A stretch of 15,467 bases of DNA from JAICTV01 sp035634055 (GTDB taxonomy: Bacteria > Planctomycetota > Phycisphaerae > Tepidisphaerales > Tepidisphaeraceae). A program made the translations under genes and the position numbers. Shown here in pieces: positions 5,791 to 14,317 of this stretch. Numbering within the stretch: the first letter of the stretch is position 1; every line of letters begins with the position of its first letter. Below the pieces are notes generated by a model. It did not search any database. It was not told where the DNA came from and saw only the letters and a list, made by a program, of their open reading frames with translations. The stretch spans positions 1 to 15,467 of the forward strand of contig DASQDR010000001.1 of assembly GCA_035634055.1 (NCBI GenBank). Direction: 5' to 3'.

Positions 5791-8700
5791 ATGAAGATCA
5801 CCCGCCGCTTCACCAAGGCCGCCCAGGACCCGTTCGCGACCGTCGAGTACGAGCAGCGCACCAGCCGGATCAGCAACCCGGACGGCTCGGTCGTGTTCGA
5901 GATGAACGACGCCGAGATTCCCAAGGCCTGGAGCCAGCTCGCCACCGACATCATGGTGAGCAAGTATTTCCGCAAGGCGGGCGTGCCGCAGACCGACGCC
6001 AACGGGCAACTGCTTCGCGACGCCGCCGGCAACGTGGTGACCGGCCCGGAGAAGTCGGCAAAGCAGGTGATCCACCGCCTGGCCGGGTGCTGGCGCTACT
6101 GGGGCGAGAAGCACAACTACTTCGACACCGCCGAGGACGCCCAGGCGTTCGAGGACGAGCTGTCCTACATGCTGCTGCACCAGATGTGCGCCCCCAACAG
6201 CCCGCAGTGGTTCAATACCGGGCTGAACTTCGCCTACGGCATCACCGGCCCCGCCCAGGGCCACTACTACTGCGACCCGCGCACCGGCGAGGTCCTCAAG
6301 AGCAAGGACGCCTACTCCCGTCCGCAGCCGCACGCGTGCTTCATCCAGTCCGTCAGCGATGACCTGGTCAATCCCGGCGGGATCATGGACCTGTGGACGC
6401 GCGAGGCGCGGCTGTTCAAGTACGGGTCGGGCACCGGGTCGAACTTCTCCAAATTGCGCGGCGAGAACGAGCCGCTGTCCGGCGGCGGGAAGTCGTCGGG
6501 GCTGATGTCGTTCCTCAAGATCGGCGACCGCGCGGCCGGCGCGATCAAGTCCGGCGGCACCACGCGGCGGGCGGCCAAGATGGTCTGCCTTGACCTCGAT
6601 CACCCGGACATCGAATCGTTCGTCAACTGGAAGGTGCGCGAGGAGCTGAAGGTCGCCTGCCTGGCCGAGGGGATCAAGCACATCGCCAAGGACCAGCAGG
6701 AGCTGGCCAGGAAGCTCGGTCTGAAGCTCGACTACGACTTTAACGGCGAGGCCTACTACACCGTCAGCGGGCAGAACTCGAACAATTCGGTGCGCATCCC
6801 CAATGCGTTCTTCGAGGCGGTCGAGGCCGACGGCGACTGGCACCTCACCGGGCGGACCAGCACCAAGGCCAATCGCACGATCAAGGCGCGCGATTTGTGG
6901 GAGCAGATCGCCTACGCCGCCTGGCGCTGCGCCGACCCCGGCGTGCAGTACGACGACACGATCAACCAGTGGCACACCTGCCCCAGGTCCGGGCGGATCA
7001 ACGCCTCCAACCCGTGCGTCACCGGCGACACCCGCGTGCTCACGCCGGGCGGCATCTGGCGGCGGATCGACACGATGATCCACCTGCCGGCGCGCGTGGT
7101 CACCAACCTGCACGGGCAGGAAATCCACGTCACCGAGGGCTCGTTCCCCACCGGCACGCGCGAGGTGTTCGAGCTGACGACGGTCGGCGGCTACAGCGTG
7201 AAGCTGACCGCGGACCACAAGGTCTGGACCAAGCACCGCGGCTGGGTCGAGGCGCAGCACCTGACGGCGCAGGACGAGGTCCGCCTGCCGATGAAGCCGG
7301 CGGCGGTGCAGGAGATTGGCGAGCCGCAGGACGCCAAGTTCTTCCAACTGCTCGGGCTCTACCTCTCGGGCGCCAACAACGACAGCACCGCCCTCCACCT
7401 CGACGCCTGCCTGCCGGGCCACGACGTGGCCGAGCAATTCGCCCATTACGTCAACGACAACTGGAGCGAGCGCGCGGGCGGCGCGGGCGCGGCTGCGTCG
7501 GCCAGCGTCTACGATGACGACTATGCCAACCCGTCGATGCTCTCGACGTCTCGCGGCATGAGCGAGAACGAGGACGAGACCGACACGCTCACGACCACGC
7601 TGACCAACGGCCGGCTGATCGCGCGCCTCCAGGCGTTCGTCCGCTCCGCCGCCGACAACGGCCGCGTGCGCCTCAGCGACGAGGCGTTCACCAGCGGCCT
7701 GGCCGCGCAGAAGCACTTCCTGCGCGCCCTGTTCACCGCCGACGCGCACGTGACCGGCGGCACCCTCGAGCTGCGCCACGAGTCGGCGGAGCTGCTCCAG
7801 GACGTCCAGCTCATCCTGCTCGGCTTCGGCATCCAGTCGTCACTCAACAGTCATCAATCCACGTTCGGCACTTTTTCCCAATCGGACGGCGAAGGCGGAG
7901 CCATCGCCGGCGGAGGCCTGCCCGGTCGGCAGGTGATTACGAGTATTTCGTCACCCGGGGCGCGGCCCGGCATTGGCGGCAACGGGGGCTCCTCCGTTGC
8001 GGCCGGCCGGCATCGCGCCGACGCAGTTGCGAGTCGCCACGGCCTGCGTATCGATCCGGGCAGCCTCCGCTCGTTTGGGAAACATGTCGCCCTCCTGCCC
8101 GGCAGGAAGCTGGAGCAGTTGGCCTCCGCCTGTGGCTTCGCCATCCAGAAGACCACCGGCAACTACGACCGCGTCAACCGCCTGGCGCCGCTCGGCAAGC
8201 AGCAGGTGTTCGACCTGACCGAGCCGGTCACCAGCAGCTTCGTCGCCAACGGCATCACCGTGCACAACTGCTCGGAGTACATGTTCCTGGACGACACCGC
8301 CTGCAACCTGGCGAGCCTGAACGTCCTGACCTTCTTCGACGCCGAGAGCCGCAAGTTCGACATCGGCGCCTACAAGCACGCCATCCGCATCTGGACCATC
8401 GTCTTGGAAGTCTCGGTGCTGATGGCCAGCTTCCCCAGCGAGGAGATCGCGCGCCTGAGCTACACCTTCCGCACGCTCGGGCTCGGCTACGCCAACCTTG
8501 GCGCCATGCTGATGCAGGCGGGCATTCCCTACGACAGCGAGAAGGGCCGGGCGATCTGCGCCGCGCTGACCGCCATCCTCACCGGCGAGAGCTACGCCAC
8601 CAGCGCCGAGATGGCGCGCGAGCTGGGCGCGTTCGCCGGCTACGAGGAGAACAAGCAGGAGATGCTCCGCGTCATCCGCAATCACCGCCGGGCCGCGTAT

Positions 8701-10737
8701 GACGTGGGGAGGAAGGAGAGCGACGAAGCTACGAAGCGACGAAGCGACGGAGGGGAAGCAAGCCCCGGCCGCGCGACGCCTTCCCCTTCGTCGCTCCGTC
8801 GCTCCGTCGCTTCGTCGCTCGATTCCTACGAAGCCCTCGACATCCACCCCGTCGGCATCCGCCACGATGAGTTCTCCGCCGCCGACCCGCTGGCGTCGAA
8901 GGACCTGCTGGCGGCGGCCCTGGAGTGCTGGGACCGCGCGCTGCTGCTCGGCGAGCGGCACGGGTTCCGCAACGCGCAGACGACCGTCATCGCCCCCACC
9001 GGCACGATTGGCCTGCTGATGGACTGCGACACCACCGGCGTCGAGCCGGACTTCGCCCTGGTCAAGTTCAAGAAGCTGGCCGGCGGCGGGTACTTCAAGA
9101 TCGCCAACCAGTCGCTCCGCCCGGCCCTGGGGAACCTCGGCTACTCGTCGGAGGAAGTGCACGGCATCCTCCGGTACGTCATGGGCACGCTCACCCTGCA
9201 CGGCGCGCCGGTCATCAACTGGGAGACGCTGCTGCACCGCGGCTTCACCGAGGCGGAGCTGGAAAAGATCGAGGCGTCGCTGCCGGGCGTGTTCGAGATC
9301 TCCTTCGCCTTCAGCCCGTGGACCCTCGGCAAGGAATTCTTCGAGCGCATGGAGATCCCCGAGGCCGAGTGGCAGGCGCCCGGCTTCAACCTGCTGCGCA
9401 AGCTCGGCTTCACACGGGCGCAGATCGACGCCGCCAACGACCACGTCTGCGGCCGCGGCTGCATCGAGGGGGCGCCGCAACTGAAGGCCGAGCACGTCGC
9501 GGTCTTCGATACCGCCAACAAGTGCGGCAAGTACGGCACCCGCTTCATCGCCGTCGAGGGGCACATCCGCATGATGGCCGCCGCCCAGCCGTTCATCTCC
9601 GGCGCCATCAGCAAGACGATCAACCTGCCCAACGAGGCGAGCGTCGAGGACATCAAGAACTCGTACCGCCTGAGCTGGGAGCTCGGCCTGAAGGCCAACG
9701 CGCTCTACCGCGACGGATCGAAGCTCTCGCAACCGTTGAACGTCAAGAGCGACGAAGAGTTGGACAAGGAGACCGACGCGGACGACGAGGAGAACGTGAA
9801 CGCCGCGCGCGAGGAGCTGGCGACCGCCACGCTTCAGGCCGCGGCGGAAGTCGCCGACCTGCACGCCGCCCGCGCCGTCGTGGGCGACAACGTCGAGCCC
9901 GCCCCGATGCACACGCACGTGATCGAGAAGATCGTCGAGCGCATCGTCGAGCGCCCGCTGCGCCGCCGCCTGCCCGACACCCGCCACGCCACGACGCACA
10001 AGTTCGACGTCGCCGGCCACGAGGGGTACATCACCGTCGGCCTGTACGAGGACGGCCAGCCGGGCGAGATCTTCATCCGCATGGCCAAGGAGGGCAGCAC
10101 CATCGGCGGCCTGATGGACACCATCGCCACGCTGGTCTCGGTCAGCCTGCAGTACGGCGTGCCGGTCGAGTCGCTGGTGAGAAAATTCGAGCACGTCCGC
10201 TTCGAGCCCAGCGGCATGACCCGCAACGCCGACATCCCCATGGCCAAGAGCCTGGTCGACTACATCTTCCGCTGGATGGCGATGGAATTCGTCCCCGGCT
10301 ACCGCGCCGCCAACGCGCCCAAGCGCACGAAGAAGGCGCCGACCGATAAGCCGGTGATGAAGGAAGTCCCGGCAGCGCCCGCGACGCCCGCGTACCCCGC
10401 CTCGTCCGTCCCCCCCGCCCCCGCGCCGGCGAAGCACGGTAACGGGAACGGCAACGGCAATGGCAACGGCCACCGCCTCGAGGGCAGCGCCGCTTTTGAC
10501 TACGGTTCCGCCGGCCAGCTCGACACCGGCTCGTCCAACCCGATCGCCGGCGACGGCGCCACCTCCACCGACGGCGGCGTCAACCTCCGCCTCGCCATCG
10601 TCGCCGACCCCCTGAGCCAACAGGGCAGCCACCTCCAGGCCGACGCCCCAAGCTGCGACGTCTGCGGCAGCATCACGGTGAGGAGCGGCACGTGCTACAA
10701 GTGCTTGAACTGTGGGAATTCGATGGGGTGTAGCTAA
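5791..10737 (+). CDS. nrdJ: Adenosylcobalamin-dependent ribonucleotide reductase (class II) with intein
   Basis: NrdJ reduces ribonucleotides to deoxyribonucleotides in the cytoplasm, using coenzyme B12 to make the thiyl radical. The precursor is 1648 residues; removal of the intein (409-826) leaves 1230. SPQWFNTG lies at 137-144. Cys183 (ACFIQ) and Cys838 (DDTACNL) fit the redox pair, and NP/CSE across the splice junction supplies the N-x-C-x-E radical site, with Cys827 as the radical cysteine. The spacing of 11 between Cys827 and Cys838 equals that of Thermotoga NrdJ (C322/C333). PTGTIGLLMD and NLPNEASVED follow. The C-terminus has a Gly-Asn-rich linker and a cysteine cluster (CDVCG, CYKCLNCG) that should bind zinc or relay electrons. 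Residues about 974-1011 are an in-frame palindromic insertion. GGAAGGA, seven bases before the ATG, sets the start. I saw no B12 riboswitch or NrdR box in the 168-base gap upstream. Confidence 0.95.
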   Translation: MKITRRFTKAAQDPFATVEYEQRTSRISNPDGSVVFEMNDAEIPKAWSQLATDIMVSKYFRKAGVPQTDANGQLLRDAAGNVVTGPEKSAKQVIHRLAGCWRYWGEKHNYFDTAEDAQAFEDELSYMLLHQMCAPNSPQWFNTGLNFAYGITGPAQGHYYCDPRTGEVLKSKDAYSRPQPHACFIQSVSDDLVNPGGIMDLWTREARLFKYGSGTGSNFSKLRGENEPLSGGGKSSGLMSFLKIGDRAAGAIKSGGTTRRAAKMVCLDLDHPDIESFVNWKVREELKVACLAEGIKHIAKDQQELARKLGLKLDYDFNGEAYYTVSGQNSNNSVRIPNAFFEAVEADGDWHLTGRTSTKANRTIKARDLWEQIAYAAWRCADPGVQYDDTINQWHTCPRSGRINASNPCVTGDTRVLTPGGIWRRIDTMIHLPARVVTNLHGQEIHVTEGSFPTGTREVFELTTVGGYSVKLTADHKVWTKHRGWVEAQHLTAQDEVRLPMKPAAVQEIGEPQDAKFFQLLGLYLSGANNDSTALHLDACLPGHDVAEQFAHYVNDNWSERAGGAGAAASASVYDDDYANPSMLSTSRGMSENEDETDTLTTTLTNGRLIARLQAFVRSAADNGRVRLSDEAFTSGLAAQKHFLRALFTADAHVTGGTLELRHESAELLQDVQLILLGFGIQSSLNSHQSTFGTFSQSDGEGGAIAGGGLPGRQVITSISSPGARPGIGGNGGSSVAAGRHRADAVASRHGLRIDPGSLRSFGKHVALLPGRKLEQLASACGFAIQKTTGNYDRVNRLAPLGKQQVFDLTEPVTSSFVANGITVHNCSEYMFLDDTACNLASLNVLTFFDAESRKFDIGAYKHAIRIWTIVLEVSVLMASFPSEEIARLSYTFRTLGLGYANLGAMLMQAGIPYDSEKGRAICAALTAILTGESYATSAEMARELGAFAGYEENKQEMLRVIRNHRRAAYDVGRKESDEATKRRSDGGEASPGRATPSPSSLRRSVASSLDSYEALDIHPVGIRHDEFSAADPLASKDLLAAALECWDRALLLGERHGFRNAQTTVIAPTGTIGLLMDCDTTGVEPDFALVKFKKLAGGGYFKIANQSLRPALGNLGYSSEEVHGILRYVMGTLTLHGAPVINWETLLHRGFTEAELEKIEASLPGVFEISFAFSPWTLGKEFFERMEIPEAEWQAPGFNLLRKLGFTRAQIDAANDHVCGRGCIEGAPQLKAEHVAVFDTANKCGKYGTRFIAVEGHIRMMAAAQPFISGAISKTINLPNEASVEDIKNSYRLSWELGLKANALYRDGSKLSQPLNVKSDEELDKETDADDEENVNAAREELATATLQAAAEVADLHAARAVVGDNVEPAPMHTHVIEKIVERIVERPLRRRLPDTRHATTHKFDVAGHEGYITVGLYEDGQPGEIFIRMAKEGSTIGGLMDTIATLVSVSLQYGVPVESLVRKFEHVRFEPSGMTRNADIPMAKSLVDYIFRWMAMEFVPGYRAANAPKRTKKAPTDKPVMKEVPAAPATPAYPASSVPPAPAPAKHGNGNGNGNGNGHRLEGSAAFDYGSAGQLDTGSSNPIAGDGATSTDGGVNLRLAIVADPLSQQGSHLQADAPSCDVCGSITVRSGTCYKCLNCGNSMGCS
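7015..8268 (+). mobile_element. Intein in NrdJ with degenerate LAGLIDADG endonuclease
   Basis: The 418-residue intein runs from Cys409 (CVTGDTRVLT, block A) to His-Asn 825-826 (NGITVHN), followed by extein Cys827. Block B is LTADHK with Thr473 and His476. Block F is DLTEPVTSSFVA. All residues needed for standard Cys-type protein splicing are visible. Between them is a two-motif LAGLIDADG region. Motif one, LLGLYLSGA (520-528), has Gly where the catalytic acid should be. Motif two, LRALFTADA (644-652), keeps Asp651. A Gly/Ser/Ala-rich segment (bases about 7850-8040) separates the endonuclease region from the C-terminal splicing block. The insertion site is the radical cysteine of the reductase, a known favourite site of RNR inteins. 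Splicing is probably active; homing is probably lost or reduced to nicking. Confidence 0.93.
8718..8820. repeat. 103-bp palindromic 8-mer repeat element inside nrdJ
   Basis: The left arm 8718-8758 and right arm 8780-8820, each 41 bases, are reverse complements at 37 of 41 positions, around a 21-base GC-rich loop. Each arm is built of 8-bp units of the type CGACGAAG or CGACGGAG. The element is translated in frame as a Lys/Arg/Ser/Glu-rich segment between HRRAAYD and SYEALDIHPVGI, two stretches that are normally nearly adjacent in NrdJ. It looks like a mobile or expanding repeat that was tolerated because it kept the frame. Confidence 0.85.
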
Positions 10738-10761
10738 CTTAGTCGACCCGCGAGCGGCCGG

Positions 10762-10857
10762 ATGTCCCAGCGCCATCGCAGAAAGCTTGAGAAGCGGCAC
10801 CACTGCAAGTATTGGAAGTCAGCAGAGGAGCTGGGAGGCAAGGTGGCTCGCAGTTGA
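10762..10857 (+). CDS. Possible 31-residue basic peptide
   Basis: This short frame reads MSQRHRRKLEKRHHCKYWK and ends GGKVARS at TGA 10855-10857, two bases before the ATG of the next small frame. The Lys/Arg/His-rich sequence is unusual, but there is no ribosome site and no recognised family. It may be a real coupled peptide, a remnant, or chance. Confidence 0.2.
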   Translation: MSQRHRRKLEKRHHCKYWKSAEELGGKVARS

Positions 10858-10859
10858 AC

Positions 10860-11054
10860 ATGCTCATCAAGAGTCGGCCGGCGCTTGGGTGGGTGCGGAC
10901 GGATCAAGCTTCCCCGGAACTGCTACAGCGGCTGGAAGAGGATCGCCGCGAAGGAGGCGTACGCCGAATGGTGGTGTATACGCTGACGCCTTACGGAAGG
11001 CAGTACTTGTTCGGCTTCCTAGCGTCACGACGAGAAGCGGCAGTACAAGCTTGA
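10860..11054 (+). CDS. Hypothetical 64-residue protein
   Basis: This ATG-started frame lies in the 393-base gap between nrdJ and the ABC ATPase. It begins MLIKSRPALGWVRTD, has a charged middle (LLQRLEEDRREGG) and a more hydrophobic segment, VVYTLTPYGRQYLFGFLASR. The VYTLTPYGR piece loosely recalls the wing strand of winged-helix proteins, but the frame is too short for that fold. No good Shine-Dalgarno site is near; GGGAGG lies over 20 bases upstream. Codon use is less G/C-biased at third positions than in neighbouring genes, so it may be a remnant of transferred DNA. I do not recognise it. Confidence 0.35.
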   Translation: MLIKSRPALGWVRTDQASPELLQRLEEDRREGGVRRMVVYTLTPYGRQYLFGFLASRREAAVQA

Positions 11055-11130
11055 ACTTCGAGGGCTGCCTCGCCCGCGGGGCTCGGCCCGGCTTGTCCGG
11101 ACGGTGGCTTGGCCGTAGGTTGATCTGTTG

Positions 11131-12228
<1,098 letters not shown>

Positions 12229-12245
12229 CGAGTAGTTGTTAATTC

Positions 12246-12328
12246 CCAGTTGCCAGTTGCCAGTTGCCACCGCCGGCACGATCACGTCCCTCACCGCCTG
12301 GCACGGTTGTCAGTTGCCAGTTGCCAGT
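12246..12328 (+). repeat. Two arrays of the heptamer CCAGTTG
   Basis: Three exact tandem CCAGTTG units plus CCA fill 12246-12269. A second, shorter array (TCAGTTG, CCAGTTG, CCAGT) fills 12310-12328. About 40 bases lie between them. Both sit in the 197-base spacer between the ABC ATPase and its permease. They resemble the short tandemly repeated heptamers known from cyanobacteria and other bacteria. Confidence 0.8.
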
Positions 12329-12425
12329 GAAGAGAAGACGCGTCGACGGCCGCTTCGGTCGCTGACACGTTGCGGGGGAACAAATGTTGGATCGCCGCCG
12401 GAGCCCCGGCTGACGCTCGATCTTT

Positions 12426-13922
12426 ATGTCCTACCTCGGCCCCAACAACGCGCTCGCCTGGGCACACTTTCGGCTTCGCGGCGGGTGGTCGCGCTCCGCG
12501 GCGTTCGCGGGCGGGGCGCTGGTCGTGCTGCTGATGTTGATCGTCGGGCTGACGCGGCTGAACCCCGCCGACGCGTCGCGCATCCTCTACGGGTGGAGCA
12601 CCGGGCTGCTGGTGCTCCAGGCGGCCGTGCTGGTCGTCTACATCCCCGGGCGGATCAGCACCGCCATCCGCCAGGACATCCAGACGAAATTGATCGAGTC
12701 GCACCGGCTGATGCCGACGCCACCGCTGGAGGCGATCAGCGGGTACGTCGTCGGCGCGGCGCTGCAGCCGCTGCTGCTGTCGGCGGCGCTGTTCCTGCTC
12801 GGCGTCTACACCTGCCACGGCGCGGCGCTCGAACTGTCGCGCTGGGTGATGGCCACCGGCGTGCTGCTGGCGTTCGCGGGATTCGTGTGGGTGCTGTCGG
12901 CGTACGTGTCGTTCGCCGCCCGCATCGGCCCGGCGCTGATGTTCATGCCGCTGTTCCTCCTGCCCGCGCTGGTCGGCGGGACCGGCGGGCTGGCGACGCT
13001 CCCGGGCGTGCTGGTGCTGCTCAGCCCCATGATCGGGCAGAGCGTGTTCGACCTGCGCGGCGTCACCGCGCCCGGGAGCGTGCCGACGCTGCCGGCGGTC
13101 TACGCCATCGCGCTGGCGGCGCAGGTCTACTTCGCCGCCATCTGCTTCATCGCCGCCGGCCGAAAGTACCGCAGCAGCGATGCCGCCGGCGTGGACGCGC
13201 TGCTCGGGCTGCTGCTGCTCGCGGGGTGGACCGGGGTTACGGTGATCGGGCTGCGCGGGTGGGAAGATTACCGCCCCGCCGCCTGGCGCGGGTGGGATTC
13301 GGGCGCGGGGGCGCGCGTGATCGCGTCGCTCATCGTCGCCCTGCTGTTCGCGGTCACGCCGGTGGCGGCGTCGGCGTGGGAGCACGCGCGGTGGAGGCGG
13401 CACGAGCGACTGCGCGATCCCGCGCCCATGCGCCGCCCGCTGCCGGCGGCGCTGGTGCTCGTCGTCGCGACGCTGCTGGCGGTGGCCATCCCGTACGTGG
13501 AGCCGGAACTGGACATCCCTCAGTTCCGCGCCCGCCTGGGGTGGTCGGCCGGCGTGATCGCAGTGACGCTGGCGGGGCTCTACTTTCTCTACGCGTTCGC
13601 TTACTCCCTGCGCCCGCGCGCGGGGGTGGTCGCGTTCCTGTGGGTGATGGTCACCTGGGGCGGACCGGTGATGGCGGACCTGGTCCGCTTCGGCTTCGCC
13701 GACAAGCCGGACGCCGAGCCGCTGGCGACGATGGCCTCCGGCAGCCCGCTGGGCGCGCTCGTGATCCTCTGGGACGACGCGAACCACCGCCGCGCGCTCG
13801 ACCCGCTCGCGGGGCTGATCCTGCTGGCCGCCATCAACGCCATCCCGCTCGCCGCCTGGCTCACGCTGCGCCTTCGCGAGCGCCGCGCGGCCGGTGCGTT
13901 GGACGCCGGCGTGTCGGGTTGA
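12426..13922 (+). CDS. ABC-2 type transporter, membrane subunit
   Basis: This 498-residue polytopic membrane protein is the likely channel partner of the ATPase ending 197 bases upstream. About twelve hydrophobic segments are visible. They start with AFAGGALVVLLMLIVGL (residues about 25-42) and LLVLQAAVLVVYIPG (about 60-74), with a further group at about 105-190, and end with a set around 365-490. The first cytoplasmic loop, RISTAIRQDIQTKLIESHRL, is the amphipathic segment typical of ABC-2 permeases that contacts the ATPase. No signal peptide or lipobox is present. ATG 12426 is the first start that keeps the N-terminus before membrane segment one; no Shine-Dalgarno site is seen. The substrate is unknown. 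Confidence 0.9.
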   Translation: MSYLGPNNALAWAHFRLRGGWSRSAAFAGGALVVLLMLIVGLTRLNPADASRILYGWSTGLLVLQAAVLVVYIPGRISTAIRQDIQTKLIESHRLMPTPPLEAISGYVVGAALQPLLLSAALFLLGVYTCHGAALELSRWVMATGVLLAFAGFVWVLSAYVSFAARIGPALMFMPLFLLPALVGGTGGLATLPGVLVLLSPMIGQSVFDLRGVTAPGSVPTLPAVYAIALAAQVYFAAICFIAAGRKYRSSDAAGVDALLGLLLLAGWTGVTVIGLRGWEDYRPAAWRGWDSGAGARVIASLIVALLFAVTPVAASAWEHARWRRHERLRDPAPMRRPLPAALVLVVATLLAVAIPYVEPELDIPQFRARLGWSAGVIAVTLAGLYFLYAFAYSLRPRAGVVAFLWVMVTWGGPVMADLVRFGFADKPDAEPLATMASGSPLGALVILWDDANHRRALDPLAGLILLAAINAIPLAAWLTLRLRERRAAGALDAGVSG

Positions 13923-13928
13923 ACCACG

Positions 13929-14060
13929 ATGGGCAGGAGAGGGAAGTGCCCCCGCGCAGATCGCCAGCTTCACCGACCCGCGGCTGTACGCGCTGTCGGT
14001 GGCAGCACCTCAGCCACAGCACCCGGCCGCCTGGTGCCACAGCAGGTGAGCGGCTTCTGC
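13929..14060 (+). pseudogene. Possible frameshifted gene remnant after the permease
   Basis: Protein-like sequence appears in successive frames. With one extra G after ATG 13929 ignored, the frame reads MAGEGSAPAQIASFTDPRLY and then ALSV up to about 13999. A second frame then gives QHLSHSTRP (about 14004-14033), and a third gives LVPQQV (about 14033-14050). Joined, they make one sensible stretch: FTDPRLYALSV, HLSHSTRP, LVPQQV. This suggests the start of a third gene of the exporter operon, broken by small insertions or deletions. Sequencing error is an alternative. Beyond about 14060 no continuation was found. Confidence 0.35.
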
Positions 14061-14157
14061 AAGCGAATTAAGTTATTCGTTCCCACCGGGTTGACCGGGG
14101 CCGTCGCTGCCAAGCGTGGCGGCATCGCGAATCCCCGCTGCTGCCTAAGAATTTTCG

Positions 14158-14187
14158 TTGACTCCCGCCGCCGCGGTTTTGTATCGT
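14158..14187 (+). promoter_or_regulatory. Candidate sigma70-type promoter for ispE
   Basis: TTGACT (14158-14163) and TATCGT (14182-14187) are 18 bp apart, in a locally A/T-richer patch about 130 bases before the ispE start. The -10 match is moderate. The rest of the gap from 14060 to 14317 holds no gene I can support. Confidence 0.35.
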
Positions 14188-14317
14188 GGTCGGCGTTATC
14201 GGTCGTCCACGTCTACGCAGCCAGGAACGGACAGATCTGAAGACGACGCAGGTTTGAAAAACAGGCAGTTGGCGGGCGGAAGCTTGACCCCTGGCCGGGG
14301 GCGGCGACGCTTGGCGT

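Noticed and set aside
5377..10803. Very long minus-strand open frames (about 800 and 950 codons) opposite nrdJ
   Set aside because: They mirror a gene with strong third-position G/C bias, give Arg/Gly/Val/Leu-rich sequences without motifs, and the plus strand holds an unmistakable NrdJ.
12236..14071. Long open frames overlapping the permease on both strands (611 and 560 codons)
   Set aside because: They are Arg/Ala/Gly/Pro- or Gln/His/Arg-rich shadow translations; the true frame shows hydrophobic membrane segments.
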